The position numbers and the translations under genes are program-made. A model generated the notes under the pieces. The model saw nothing but the letters and a program-made list of their open reading frames with translations, was not told the DNA's origin and searched no databases. Positions 24,463 through 33,779 of a stretch of DNA of 64,000 bases are shown here, in pieces. How positions within the stretch are numbered: position 1 is the first letter of the stretch; every line of letters starts with the position of its first letter. Source of the stretch: a bacterium 210917-SL.2.15 (GTDB lineage: Bacteria; Bacillota; Clostridia; Oscillospirales; Oscillospiraceae); the NCBI GenBank assembly GCA_020555605.1, contig JAJCJC010000010.1:15565-79564 (forward strand). Direction: 5' to 3'.

Positions 24463-26422
24463 GGGCAGCTTCTATCCCCGACTGGCGCTGGTGAATCTGA
24501 GCCGCAACGGTCAGTTCTACCTGCCGTATCTTCTCTCCTGCGGCGGCACGGCAGCCATGTTCTACATTGTGGCCTACCTCACCAAAAGCGACTTGATCGC
24601 CAATGTGCGGGGTGCGGCCTATATCCAGAGCCTGATGGCGCTGGGCTGCATTATCATCGCTCTGTTTTCCATCGTTTTGATGTTGTATGCCAACAATTTT
24701 GTGATGAAGCGCCGCCGTAGAGAACTTGGCCTTTATCATGTGCTGGGCATGGAAAAACGGCATACAGCCCATCTGCTTTTCTGGGAAACGCTTCTGTGCG
24801 CCCTGGCGGCCATCGCCGGCGGGCTTACCGTAGGGATCCTCTTTTCCAAACTGGTGCTGCTGTTGCTGCTGCGCCTGACCAACCTGCCGGTGCAGTTTGG
24901 TTTCGATATCAGCCCAAGTGCCATAGGGCAGACGATCCTTTTATTCGGCTTCTTGTTTTTGCTGACGCTGCTGAGCAATCTGGTACGCTTGGGCCGTTCA
25001 AAACCCATTGAACTTTTACACAGCGACCGCACCGGCGAAAAAGAACCCCGCACCAAATGGATCTTGGTTGTGATCGGCCTGACTTCCCTGCTGGGTGGCT
25101 ATTGGATTTCCCTGACCGTAAAGGACCCCATTTCCGCCATGCTGCTGTTTTTCGTGGCGGTGCTTCTGGTCATTATCGGCACGTTCTGCCTGTTCACCGC
25201 CGGTTCTATTGCTGTTTTAAAGCGTCTGCGCGCAAACCGCACCTTTTATTATCAGCCCCGGCATTTTACCGCCGTATCCGGTATGCTCTACCGCATGAAG
25301 CAGAACGCCGTGGGCCTTGCCAACATCTGTATTCTCTCCACCATGGTGCTCGTCACGGTATCCACCACCGTTTGTCTGTATCTTGGCTTAGGCAGTACGC
25401 TGGACAATATGTATCCCCATGACATTCAGATCACGCAGCGGCAGAAAAATATCCTGACTGACGCAGCTCCCGAAGCCCTGCTGGCTCAGGCAGAGTCTGC
25501 CGCCGCCGGGGAAGGCCGCACGCTGCGCCACGAGAGTTATATTATTCATTCCCGGGTCTATTGGACCCTGTCCGGTGACACCTTCCGTTTCGGAGATCAG
25601 CAGGAAGGGGTTGAATACACTGTCTCCCTGATGACGGCGGCAGAATACAGCCGCCTGACCGGCCGCGCCGTATCCCTGGCGCCGGACGAAATGCTGGTCT
25701 ACACCTCCGAGGGAACCGTGCCTGAAACCTTCCGGATCGAATCCACACCCTACCGTGTAGCAGGTACGCTGGATACGTTTCAGGGGGAAAGCCGCGCCAT
25801 GATTTCCAACGTCCCCAACGCCGGATTTGTCGTGGCTGACGACAGTGTTCTTTCCGCCATTTATGCGCAAAGCGGCGGTAACTTCACCACTTACCTCGAC
25901 CTCTATCTGGACTGCGACGGCACCGACGCGGAAAAGATTGCTTTTTACGATGTCCTGAACGATACGCTAGGCAAAGCTGACGATATTTATATGGACAGCC
26001 GCCAGCTCAGCGCCATTGATTTTTATTCCATGTACGGCGGCTTTTTGTTCCTGGGTATGTTTCTGGGGATCCTCTTCCTAGCGGCTACAGCGCTGATTAT
26101 TTATTACAAACAGGTCAGCGAGGGGTATGAAGACCGCAAGCGCTTTGAGATCATGCAGCAGGTGGGCATGAGCCGCCGGGAAGTGCGTGAGACCATCAAC
26201 AGCCAGGTGCGGATGGTGTTCTTCCTGCCTTTAGCCGTAGCCGCACTGCATATTCTGATGGCCTTTTCCATGATCCGCAAGCTCCTTTTGCTGTTCTCCC
26301 TGACCGATGTCGGACTCTTTGCTCTGTGCACCGTGGGCACGCTGCTGATCTTCAGCGCTATCTATGCGCTGGTATATTCCTTCACCGCCAAAGCTTACTA
26401 TAAAATTGTGCGCAGCACATAA
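24455..26422 (+). CDS. BceB-type FtsX-family ABC permease
   Basis: A 655-residue permease with ten predicted transmembrane helices in the BceB order: one at residues 20-40, FtsX domain 1 around 55-150, a helix pair near 200-250, a long extracellular domain at about 310-530 and FtsX domain 2 at 530-655. KRRRRELGLYHVLGMEKRH and FEIMQQVGMSRREVR are the coupling-helix segments that touch the ATPase. The large external domain is the sensing and binding region in this family. The ATG at 24455 is used; an in-frame GTG 24446 is possible. The final hairpin at 26443 ends the unit. Confidence 0.92.
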   Translation: MRKGSFYPRLALVNLSRNGQFYLPYLLSCGGTAAMFYIVAYLTKSDLIANVRGAAYIQSLMALGCIIIALFSIVLMLYANNFVMKRRRRELGLYHVLGMEKRHTAHLLFWETLLCALAAIAGGLTVGILFSKLVLLLLLRLTNLPVQFGFDISPSAIGQTILLFGFLFLLTLLSNLVRLGRSKPIELLHSDRTGEKEPRTKWILVVIGLTSLLGGYWISLTVKDPISAMLLFFVAVLLVIIGTFCLFTAGSIAVLKRLRANRTFYYQPRHFTAVSGMLYRMKQNAVGLANICILSTMVLVTVSTTVCLYLGLGSTLDNMYPHDIQITQRQKNILTDAAPEALLAQAESAAAGEGRTLRHESYIIHSRVYWTLSGDTFRFGDQQEGVEYTVSLMTAAEYSRLTGRAVSLAPDEMLVYTSEGTVPETFRIESTPYRVAGTLDTFQGESRAMISNVPNAGFVVADDSVLSAIYAQSGGNFTTYLDLYLDCDGTDAEKIAFYDVLNDTLGKADDIYMDSRQLSAIDFYSMYGGFLFLGMFLGILFLAATALIIYYKQVSEGYEDRKRFEIMQQVGMSRREVRETINSQVRMVFFLPLAVAALHILMAFSMIRKLLLLFSLTDVGLFALCTVGTLLIFSAIYALVYSFTAKAYYKIVRST

Positions 26423-26442
26423 ATTCCATAACCGCAGCAAAC

Positions 26443-26480
26443 AAACGCGCTGCAGGGCTAAGCCCTGCGGCGCGTTTTCT
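26443..26480. terminator. Bidirectional terminator between bceB-like and MFS pseudogene
   Basis: AAACGCGCTGCAGGGCT and AGCCCTGCGGCGCGTTT form the stem, with TTTCTGT on the plus side. Confidence 0.75.
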
Positions 26481-26499
26481 GTCTGGGACAGGGGGCCGC

Positions 26500-27564
26500 T
26501 CAGCGGCCGCCCTCCTCCTGCACACAGAATGGTCTGACCGTGCCGCGCTTTCCCATGTGGAAAAACGGCCCCCAGCAAGCAGTACAGCATAGCATAGCGA
26601 CTGCCAGTGCAGCCAATATCAGAAACGCAGTGTGGCTGCCCAGCATGGTGCCTGTGACCATGTCCCCCGGCAACTGCGCCTGGGCGGCCGCCAGAATAGA
26701 ACTGACAACAGACGTTCCGACGGCACCGCCCAGCTGCTGGGTCGTATTGATCACCGCGTTGCCGTCGGCATTCAGCTCCACACTGAGCTGGCGCAGACCG
26801 CTGGTCATGCTGTTGCCCATAGAGCAGCTGTGGCCAAAGGCAAAAAAGATATAGACGACCAGGAACATAGCAGCGCTCAGCCGCAAAGCAAAGACACCGA
26901 AGCACGCCGTCGCGAACAGAATTGCCAGGTTTCCTTCCAGAATGGGGCGCTTTGCGCCGAACCGATGCAGCAATCGACCGCTGAACGGAGAGACCACCGC
27001 ACCCACAACACAGCCCGGCAGCAGCAGACAGCCCGCTGCAAAGGCATTCTGATGCAGAACGAGCTGGGCATAGTTCGGGATCAAAAAGCCGATGCCCAGG
27101 CAGATCATCTGCACGTACACGATAGCCAGTATGCTCAGCGTGAATGGAACACAGCGGAACACCTGTACCCGGATGAGGGGCGTCTATGCGCCTTTGCAGT
27201 GAAAATAAAATGCCGCTGCACACACCGCCGCCGCTGCAAAAAGCCCCAACGTATGTGCACCGAGCCGGCCCGCAGAGGCTGCGCCGGTCAACGCAAAGAT
27301 AAAGCACACAAACGCACAGGCCAGCAACAAATATTCCAGCCACGGAAAGGGCATACGCTCCGGTTCCGACACCTGACGGATGGACGTGACGCCGAATACC
27401 AGAGACAGGAGCAGCAACGGCAGCAGCAGCAGATATCCTGTGGTGATCCACTGCACCGTAGCAGTCGTCACAGAAAATTCCTCCATCAGCGTGGGAAAGG
27501 TCACATTCATGGCCGTTTCCGCATAATCTGATACACCCGGTGGATGGTTTCCGCCGTTGTGCAC
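26500..27564 (-). pseudogene. Decayed DHA2/EmrB-type MFS drug exporter
   Basis: Two same-frame pieces belong to one major-facilitator exporter. The 5' piece (27564-27184) has NVTFPTLMEEFSVTTATVQW, the family motif after helix 1, but jumps from ITTGYLLLL straight to LPLLLLSLVFGVTSIRQ, skipping roughly helices 2 to 5. It ends at an in-frame TAG (27186-27184) after FYFHCKGA; reading continues unbroken as TPLIRVQVFRCVPFTLSIL into the 3' piece (helices 8-14). The true N-terminus with helix 1 is also missing. The internal deletion sits in a CTG-rich stretch encoding Leu repeats. The gene is not expected to make a working transporter. Confidence 0.8.
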
Positions 27565-27577
27565 AGATCTGACGGAT

Positions 27578-27939
27578 TCAGCTGCTCAAATCACTCCGCC
27601 AGAAAACTGTAGTAGCCAAATATATAAAAATCATAGTATTTCCCCCCAGTGCTGTCAGAGAAACCCAAACGACCCGTTTATCATTCGTGTCCGCCTGTTT
27701 TTCCACCGCGCCGAGCTGCTCCAGCCCCCCGATCAGAGGGGTCACACTAGGCCGCGTAATCCCCAGCCGGGCACTGACGGCGCTGACACGGACGCCGCCC
27801 TCCCGACTCAAGCTGTGAATGGCATCAATCACGCCGATGTGACGGGGGGCATTCCTTCCGGCAACTCAGGTATCCGTTCTGTAATCCGTTCGGCTTCATG
27901 GCAGGCCGCCATCAGTTTCTGCACCATTTCAATGTCCAT
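27578..27939 (-). pseudogene. Frameshifted and truncated MarR-family regulator
   Basis: ATG 27939 with AGGAGG upstream opens a frame MDIEMVQKLMAACHEAERIT that shifts at a run of six C (27849-27844 on the minus strand). One more base would join it to RHIGVIDAIHSLSREGGVRV and the MarR winged helix VSAVSARLGITRPSVTPLIG. After VWVSLTALG the C-terminal helices are missing; the sequence instead reads NTMIFIYLATTVFW, which looks like the start of the adjacent MFS gene. A deletion therefore fused regulator and transporter. It was probably the local repressor of the MFS gene. Confidence 0.75.
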
Positions 27940-27965
27940 GCGCGCCTCCTAAACCATTGTTCGCA

Positions 27966-27995
27966 AAATAATTATCATTGATAACAGAATTATTA
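27966..27995 (-). promoter_or_regulatory. MarR-type operator
   Basis: TTATC-ATT-GATAA (27972-27984) is a perfect inverted repeat nested inside AATAATT...AATTATT. It lies 30 bases upstream of the marR remnant and fits a MarR autoregulatory site, now probably orphaned. Confidence 0.55.
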
Positions 27996-28100
27996 CAGAC
28001 CCTTTGCGATTGTCAACCCACTTTGTTCTGCAAAGCGCAAAAAGGCAATCTGCACAAAAAACGCACTCTGAATTTATTCCCCATTTATCAGATGCACTTA

Positions 28101-28129
28101 TTTACATTTTCAATTTAATATGGTAAACT
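28101..28129 (+). promoter_or_regulatory. Promoter of the second amino-acid transporter operon
   Basis: TTTACA (28101-28106), 17 bases, TAAACT (28124-28129). Confidence 0.6.
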
Positions 28130-28177
28130 GTTACCGAATTAACGAATTATAACAATTCGCTGGATTTGGAGGATGAC

Positions 28178-29002
28178 ATGATGAAAAACAGTAAAAAACT
28201 GGCGGCTCTGGCCCTTTCTCTGTCCATGGCCGGTTCCCTGGCCGCCTGCAGCAACAATGCCAACGCCCCCGGCTCTGCAGAGAATAACCAAGCAGCGGAC
28301 ATGGTGTATGCCGTAGAGGCCGGTTCCGCCGGTGAAGCCATCGCCAAGGAAAACGGCTATACTTATAACTCCGTATCTTCCCAGGCCGATGCGCTGATGG
28401 AAGTGGCGTCCGGCACCTCCGACGCAGCCATCATTGATCTGCTGATGGCCGGCGCCATGATCGGCGAGGGCACCAGCTATCCCGACCTGACCTATACCGA
28501 GCGCCTCACCGAAGAGAAATACGGCGTGGGCTGCCGTCAGGGCAGCGACTTGACCGATTATATCAACAGCGTTTTCGCTGAGGCTTACGCCGACGGCACT
28601 ATGGCCTCCCTTGCCGACACTTACGCCATCTCCCAGGACGTTCTGGTGGAGCAGGGCAAGGCCGAAGACTTCACTCCCACCGAAGACGGCGACGTGGCTT
28701 ACATCCAAGACAAAGGCACGCTGATCGTAGGCATCACCGAGTTCGCCCCCATGGATTATAAAGACGAGAACGGCGCATGGATCGGCTTTGACGCCGACCT
28801 GGCCAAACTGGTGGCCGAAAAACTGGGCGTGGAGGCACAATTCGTCGTCATCGACTGGGACAACAAGATCATGGAGCTGAATTCCAAGAATATTGATGTG
28901 GTATGGAACGGCATGACGCTGACCGATGAAGTCACCTCCTCCATGAACTGCACCAACGCCTACTGTAAAAACGCTCAGGTGGTCGTCACCACAGCGCAGT
29001 AA
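28178..29002 (+). CDS. Amino-acid ABC substrate-binding lipoprotein with permuted lobes
   Basis: A 274-residue lipoprotein: signal peptide LAALALSLSMAGS and lipobox LAAC. The remainder belongs to the family 3 solute-binding proteins, but in the wrong order. Residues about 40-150 match the second half of a normal protein: hinge strand MVYAVEAGSAGEAIAKENGY, SGTSDAAIIDLLMAGAMIG, then LTEEKYGVGCRQGSDLTDYI and the usual C-terminal helix. Residues about 165-274 match the first half: GTLIVGITEFAPMDYKDENG, GFDADLAKLVAEKLGVE, IDVVWNGMTLTDEV and a stop right at the hinge after AQVVVTT. So the gene looks circularly permuted at the hinge. GGAGG precedes ATG 28178. It heads an intact permease-ATPase operon. 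Confidence 0.88.
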   Translation: MMKNSKKLAALALSLSMAGSLAACSNNANAPGSAENNQAADMVYAVEAGSAGEAIAKENGYTYNSVSSQADALMEVASGTSDAAIIDLLMAGAMIGEGTSYPDLTYTERLTEEKYGVGCRQGSDLTDYINSVFAEAYADGTMASLADTYAISQDVLVEQGKAEDFTPTEDGDVAYIQDKGTLIVGITEFAPMDYKDENGAWIGFDADLAKLVAEKLGVEAQFVVIDWDNKIMELNSKNIDVVWNGMTLTDEVTSSMNCTNAYCKNAQVVVTTAQ

Positions 29003-29034
29003 ACTGTTTTTCGCTCGATTTGTACTTTCTCTAT

Positions 29035-29068
29035 GCAAAGGCAGGGAGTGTCCGCTCTCTGCCTTTGC
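29035..29068 (+). terminator. Hairpin between binding protein and permease
   Basis: GCAAAGGCAGGGA pairs with TCTCTGCCTTTGC with one mismatch and no strong T run. It matches in position the hairpin in the first transporter operon (12726). Confidence 0.55.
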
Positions 29069-29102
29069 CCCTGTCATTCCAAATGCAAGGATGTGTAACC
29101 AA

Positions 29103-29822
29103 ATGTTTCTGAATGTTACCATCAGCCTACTGCAGAGCCTGGCAGCCACGATGGAAATCTTTTTTCTGACGCTGCTGTTCTCCCTGCCCCTGGGCCTCGT
29201 CATTGCTTTCGGCGCCATGAGCAAATGGGCGCCGCTGCGCTTTCTGCTTTATGGCCAGGAAGTGCCCGGCGCGCTGACGCGAACTTTGGCCGCTTTCCGC
29301 CCCATCGGCACGGTGTGCGGCATTCTGGTGTGGATCATTCGCGGCACGCCGCTGATGCTCCAGCTGATCGCCGTGTTCTATGTGCCGGGACTGCTGGGCT
29401 GCGGGCTGTGGGGCGGGCCTGTCGGGCGTATGAGCGCCACCGTGGTCACATTCACCCTGAACTACGCCTGCTATTTTTCCGTCATTTACCGCGGCGGCAT
29501 TCAGGGTGTCCCTCTGGGCCAGCGGGAGGCCGGCGAAGTGCTGGGCATGACGAAGCGGCAGATCTTTTTCAAGGTCACGTTGCTGCAGATGATCAAGCGC
29601 ATCGTGCCGCCCATGTCCAACGAGGTCATCAACTTGGTAAAAGACACATCCCTGGCCCGCATCATCGCCGTTTACGAGCTGACCTTCACAGGCTACTCCT
29701 TTATGAAAAGCGCCGGCCTGATATGGCCGCTGTTTTACAGCGGCGTGTTCTACCTGCTCTTTGTGGGTGTGCTGACCATTCTATTCAGCCGTATCGAGCG
29801 GCGGCTCGATTATTTCAAGTAA
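29103..29822 (+). CDS. Amino-acid ABC transporter permease
   Basis: A 239-residue HisM/GlnP-family permease. ATMEIFFLTLLFSLPLGLV begins the transmembrane core, IRGTPLMLQLIAVFYVPG is the family signature and GQREAGEVLGMTKRQIFFKV the EAA coupling loop, followed by VINLVKDTSLARIIAVYELT. ATG 29103 is chosen because CAAGGA lies eleven bases upstream; ATG 29091 is in frame and would add four residues. It sits between the permuted binding protein and its ATPase. Confidence 0.9.
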   Translation: MFLNVTISLLQSLAATMEIFFLTLLFSLPLGLVIAFGAMSKWAPLRFLLYGQEVPGALTRTLAAFRPIGTVCGILVWIIRGTPLMLQLIAVFYVPGLLGCGLWGGPVGRMSATVVTFTLNYACYFSVIYRGGIQGVPLGQREAGEVLGMTKRQIFFKVTLLQMIKRIVPPMSNEVINLVKDTSLARIIAVYELTFTGYSFMKSAGLIWPLFYSGVFYLLFVGVLTILFSRIERRLDYFK

Positions 29823-29837
29823 AAGGGAGGCAGCAAT

Positions 29838-30608
<771 letters not shown>

Positions 30609-30613
30609 AATAA

Positions 30614-30645
30614 CGGTTGACCGCGCTGATGCGCGGTCAACTGTT
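30614..30645 (+). terminator. Terminator after the second transporter operon
   Basis: GGTTGACCGCG and GCGCGGTCAAC flank a short loop, followed by TGTTGTTTG. Confidence 0.7.
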
Positions 30646-30662
30646 GTTTGTTTCCAACAAGA

Positions 30663-31223
30663 TTACTGCAGCTGCTTTCCGTCGGAAAACGCATTGCCTA
30701 CCTTCTCGCCCAGCACGCGATAGGCCGCTTTCACCGGGTCAAACACAATGGGCCGGAGCTTTTCCGGATCGATGCTGCCTTCGCCGTCCAGCACACGCTC
30801 GTCCGCGCACACATTGACGATCTCCCCGATCAGGCAGCCGCTTTCGGCATCGTAGCTGACCACAGTGCATTCGAGGGCCATGGCCAGCTCGTCGATCAGC
30901 GGTGCGTCCACAAAGGAGGACTTCGTCGTGTGGAAGCCTGCCTTTGCCACTTTGTCCGCTTCTTTGTTCCCCGACACGATGCCCACATAGTCGCAGGGGA
31001 CCACCTGGCCCGCCTCCGCCATGCTGACAGTGAACGCGCCCCGCGCCAACAGGTTTTGCACCGTTTTGTGCCCCGCGCTCAAGCACATCGTGATGCGCGT
31101 GTCGTCACAAATGCCGCCCCAGGCTGCGTTCATGGCATCGGGCGTGCCGTCCTCGTTGTAGGTGGCCACAATGAACACTGGCTGGGGATAAGTCCAGGGT
31201 TTTGCGCCGAAATTCTTTCTCAT
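30663..31223 (-). CDS. Flavin reductase-family (FMN-binding split barrel) protein
   Basis: A 186-residue protein of the flavoredoxin/flavin reductase-like family. PVFIVATYNEDGTPDAMNAAWGG is the FMN-binding strand pair, TVQNLLARGAFTVSMAE and CDYVGIVSGNKEADK follow, and the C-terminal part CLIGEIVNVCADERVL closes the barrel. It probably binds FMN and transfers electrons, but the partner is unknown. ATG 31223 is supported by GGAGGAATCC nine bases upstream and the family start at MRKNFGAKPW. It is alone between two convergent or divergent units. Confidence 0.88.
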   Translation of the reverse strand: MRKNFGAKPWTYPQPVFIVATYNEDGTPDAMNAAWGGICDDTRITMCLSAGHKTVQNLLARGAFTVSMAEAGQVVPCDYVGIVSGNKEADKVAKAGFHTTKSSFVDAPLIDELAMALECTVVSYDAESGCLIGEIVNVCADERVLDGEGSIDPEKLRPIVFDPVKAAYRVLGEKVGNAFSDGKQLQ

Positions 31224-31289
31224 ATGGGATTCCTCCGTTTCCTTTGTTTCTTTGGCAGCATGCTGCGCACGCCGCACGAATGTTGCTTT

Positions 31290-31319
31290 ATTGTACCACA
31301 CTCCCTGTCCCCGAAGCAA
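31290..31319 (-). promoter_or_regulatory. Promoter of the flavin reductase-like gene
   Basis: On the minus strand TTGCTT (31319-31314), 18 bases, TACAAT (31295-31290). Confidence 0.5.
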
Positions 31320-31369
31320 TGCCCGGACACACAGCAAATCCATTTTCTAAAAAAATTTCACAATTTCTC

Positions 31370-31398
31370 TTGACACATCCCCTTTATCGTGCTAAAGT
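31370..31398 (+). promoter_or_regulatory. Promoter of the T-box-trpB transcript
   Basis: TTGACA (31370-31375), 17 bases, TAAAGT (31393-31398). Confidence 0.75.
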
Positions 31399-31409
31399 AG
31401 CAGCAACAA

Positions 31410-31690
31410 AACCGTTGAGAAAGCGTAAGTACCCTGCGGGAAACGATGCAGCGAGCCGCCGGCGGTGGAAGGGCGGTACGGGAAACGTAGGCGAATGGGC
31501 TTTTGAGGGCAAGCCGAAACAGCAGTAGGCAAGCCGGAGGGGCGTCTCCGTTAGCAAAACGCGGCGTGTGACAGCACGCGCAAAGTGGGCGGACCATGTT
31601 CCGTCAAGCCGGGTGGCACCGCAGAAGCAGTATCCGCTTCTGTCCCAGCAAAAGGTATTTGCTGGGACGGAAGCGGCTTTTCTTTTGTCC
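31410..31690 (+). ncRNA. T-box leader, probable Trp specifier
   Basis: The conserved T-box sequence CCGGGTGGCACCGC is at 31609-31622. It is followed by a terminator (31634-31686) whose stem starts CCGCTTC and GTCCCAGCAAA and ends in CTTTTCTTTT. The stem I region includes an AAGTACC loop near 31425 and a GGCGAATGGGC segment where TGG at 31496-31498 is a plausible specifier codon. Uncharged tRNA binding would stabilise the antiterminator and allow trpB transcription. The T-box call is firm; the Trp assignment is supported by the downstream gene but not by a full fold. Confidence 0.9.
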
Positions 31691-31719
31691 CGGAGCACAA
31701 TTTGAAAGGAGTTTTTCCC

Positions 31720-33108
31720 ATGAAGTACGATCACAACATCCCCTACAAAATTTACCTGGACGAGAATGAGCTTCCGCAGAATTGGTACAACGTGCGCGCG
31801 GACATGAAGGTGAAGCCCGCGCCGCTGCTCAATCCAGGTACCGGAAACCCCATGACGGCCGAAGAACTCTCCGGCGTGTTCTGCGACGAGCTGGTGCAGC
31901 AGGAACTGGACAACGATACCCGGGAGATCCCCATTCCCCAGGAGATCCGTGACTTTTACAAGATGTACCGCCCCTCTCCCCTGGTGCGGGCTTACTGCCT
32001 GGAGGAAAAACTTCAGACTCCTGCGAAAATCTATTATAAATTCGAGGGCAACAACACCTCCGGCTCCCACAAGCTCAACAGCGCCATCGCCCAGGCCTAT
32101 TACGCCAAGGCCCAGGGACTCAAGGGTGTGACCACCGAAACCGGCGCTGGACAGTGGGGCACGGCCCTTTCCATGGCGTGCTCCTATCTTGGTCTCGACT
32201 GCCAGGTGTACATGGTCAAATGCTCTTATGAGCAAAAGCCCTTCCGGCGCGAAGTCATGCGCACCTACGGCGCTAACGTAACCCCCTCTCCCTCTGACAC
32301 CACCGCCGTGGGCCGCAAAATCCTCGCCGAGCACCCCGGCACCACCGGTTCCCTGGGCTGCGCCATTTCCGAAGCCGTAGAGGCCGCCACCAGCCAGGAG
32401 GGCTACCGCTATGTACTGGGCAGCGTGCTCAACCAGGTGCTGCTGCACCAGAGCGTCATCGGCCAGGAGACGAAAACGGCCATGGATAAATATGGCATCG
32501 TGCCCGACATCATCATCGGCTGCGCCGGCGGCGGCAGCAATCTGGGCGGCCTGATCTCCCCTTTCATGGGCCAGATGCTGCGCGGCGAGCAATCGTACCG
32601 TTTTATCGCCGTGGAACCTGCCTCCTGCCCCAGCTTCACCCGCGGCAAGTTTATGTACGATTTCTGCGACACCGGCATGGTCTGCCCCCTGGCAAAAATG
32701 TACACCCTGGGCAGCGGTTTTATCCCCTCCCCTAATCACGCCGGCGGCCTGCGCTACCACGGCATGAGCAGTATCCTTTCTCAGCTGTACCACGACGGTT
32801 ACATGGAAGCCGTTTCCGTGGAGCAGACAGCCGTGTTCCGCGCCGCAGAGGAATTTGCCCGGGTTGAGGGCATCCTCCCCGCGCCGGAGAGCAGCCACGC
32901 CATCAAAGTTGCCATGGACGAGGCGCTCAAGTGTAAGGAAACCGGCGAGGAAAAAACCATTCTCTTCGGACTGACCGGCACCGGTTACTTTGACATGTAT
33001 GCCTATGAAGCCTTCCACGATGGCAGAATGACCGACTACATCCCCACCGATGAAGACCTGCAGGCAGGCTTTGCCGGCATTCCCCAGTTCCCCGGCAACG
33101 AGTTCTAA
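31720..33108 (+). CDS. trpB: TrpB-like pyridoxal-phosphate enzyme (TrpB2 type)
   Basis: A 462-residue tryptophan synthase beta-like protein of the longer TrpB2 class. RPSPLVRAYCLEEKL, then FEGNNTSGSHKLNSAIAQAY with the PLP lysine (usual HK motif), TTETGAGQWGTALS, and the phosphate-binding glycine loop IIGCAGGGSNLGG are present. TrpB2 enzymes make tryptophan from indole and serine, or deaminate serine, without a strong TrpA partner. No trpA or other trp genes are nearby, so indole salvage is a plausible role, and the T-box ties expression to amino-acid starvation. GAAAGGAG precedes ATG 31720; the longer frame overlaps the T-box. Confidence 0.92.
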   Translation: MKYDHNIPYKIYLDENELPQNWYNVRADMKVKPAPLLNPGTGNPMTAEELSGVFCDELVQQELDNDTREIPIPQEIRDFYKMYRPSPLVRAYCLEEKLQTPAKIYYKFEGNNTSGSHKLNSAIAQAYYAKAQGLKGVTTETGAGQWGTALSMACSYLGLDCQVYMVKCSYEQKPFRREVMRTYGANVTPSPSDTTAVGRKILAEHPGTTGSLGCAISEAVEAATSQEGYRYVLGSVLNQVLLHQSVIGQETKTAMDKYGIVPDIIIGCAGGGSNLGGLISPFMGQMLRGEQSYRFIAVEPASCPSFTRGKFMYDFCDTGMVCPLAKMYTLGSGFIPSPNHAGGLRYHGMSSILSQLYHDGYMEAVSVEQTAVFRAAEEFARVEGILPAPESSHAIKVAMDEALKCKETGEEKTILFGLTGTGYFDMYAYEAFHDGRMTDYIPTDEDLQAGFAGIPQFPGNEF

Positions 33109-33165
33109 GTGCCCAGCGCATTCCCTCGTTTTCTCCTCTGTGCACGCTGCCGCAATCGAATACAA

Positions 33166-33204
33166 AAAAGTTCCCGCACCGCTGAGCGGCGCGGGAACTT
33201 TTTT
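33166..33204. terminator. Bidirectional terminator between trpB and pdxT
   Basis: AAAAAAGTTCCCGC and GCGGGAACTTTTTT flank a loop containing GCTGAGC. The symmetric A and T runs serve both converging genes. Confidence 0.85.
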
Positions 33205-33776
33205 CACTTTATTGTCCGGATCATGTCCAAAAAATAAGTATGGACCGTCGGATCTCCGTCCAATTCCGGATGAAAAGCGGTGACCAAGAGGCCCCTCTCC
33301 CGAGCCGCCACGACTTTGCCGTCCACCTCCGCCAAAGCCTGCACCGCGCCGGAGAACGAAGCAATATAAGGCGCACGGATAAACGTCATAGGAATCGCTC
33401 CGACGCCAGCAAAGTCCGCCTCCGTGTGAAAGCTGCCCAGCTGACGGCCATAAGCGTTGCGTACAGCGGTGATATCCATCACTGCAAAATGCGTGCGCGC
33501 GTCGTTTTCAATGCGCCCGGCCAGCAGCAGCAAGCCCGCACAGGTGCCAAAGGTGGGAAGCCCCCCTTGAATACGGGCTTTCAATTCCTCAAACAGCCCC
33601 AGCTCCCGCAGGAGCTTGCCCTGCACTGTGCTCTCCCCGCCGGGAATGATCAGGCCATCCATACTGCGCTCCAGATCGCGTCTCTGGCGAATTTCAAAGG
33701 AGTTTTCCCCCAGCCGGGCAAGCATCTGCTCATGCTCGATAAAGGCCCCCTGCAGGGCCAAAACACCGATGGTCAT
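33204..33776 (-). CDS. pdxT: Pyridoxal 5'-phosphate synthase glutaminase subunit
   Basis: A 190-residue class I glutamine amidotransferase that hands ammonia to PdxS. The N-terminus is TIGVLALQGAFIEHEQMLARLG, LIIPGGESTVQGKLL is the oxyanion region, FGTCAGLLLLA holds the catalytic cysteine, and VTAFHPELDGD the catalytic His-Glu pair. It starts 3 bases after pdxS. Product PLP serves trpB, metY and cysK in this same window. Confidence 0.95.
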   Translation of the reverse strand: MTIGVLALQGAFIEHEQMLARLGENSFEIRQRRDLERSMDGLIIPGGESTVQGKLLRELGLFEELKARIQGGLPTFGTCAGLLLLAGRIENDARTHFAVMDITAVRNAYGRQLGSFHTEADFAGVGAIPMTFIRAPYIASFSGAVQALAEVDGKVVAARERGLLVTAFHPELDGDPTVHTYFLDMIRTIK

Positions 33777-33779
33777 GGC

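Noticed and set aside
28139-29224. Minus-strand open frame over the permuted binding protein
   Set aside because: It is a shadow; the plus-strand frame has a signal peptide, ribosome site and clear SBP motifs.
31384-33207. 600-residue minus-strand open frame over trpB
   Set aside because: It is antisense to the T-box and trpB and has the composition of a high-GC shadow frame.
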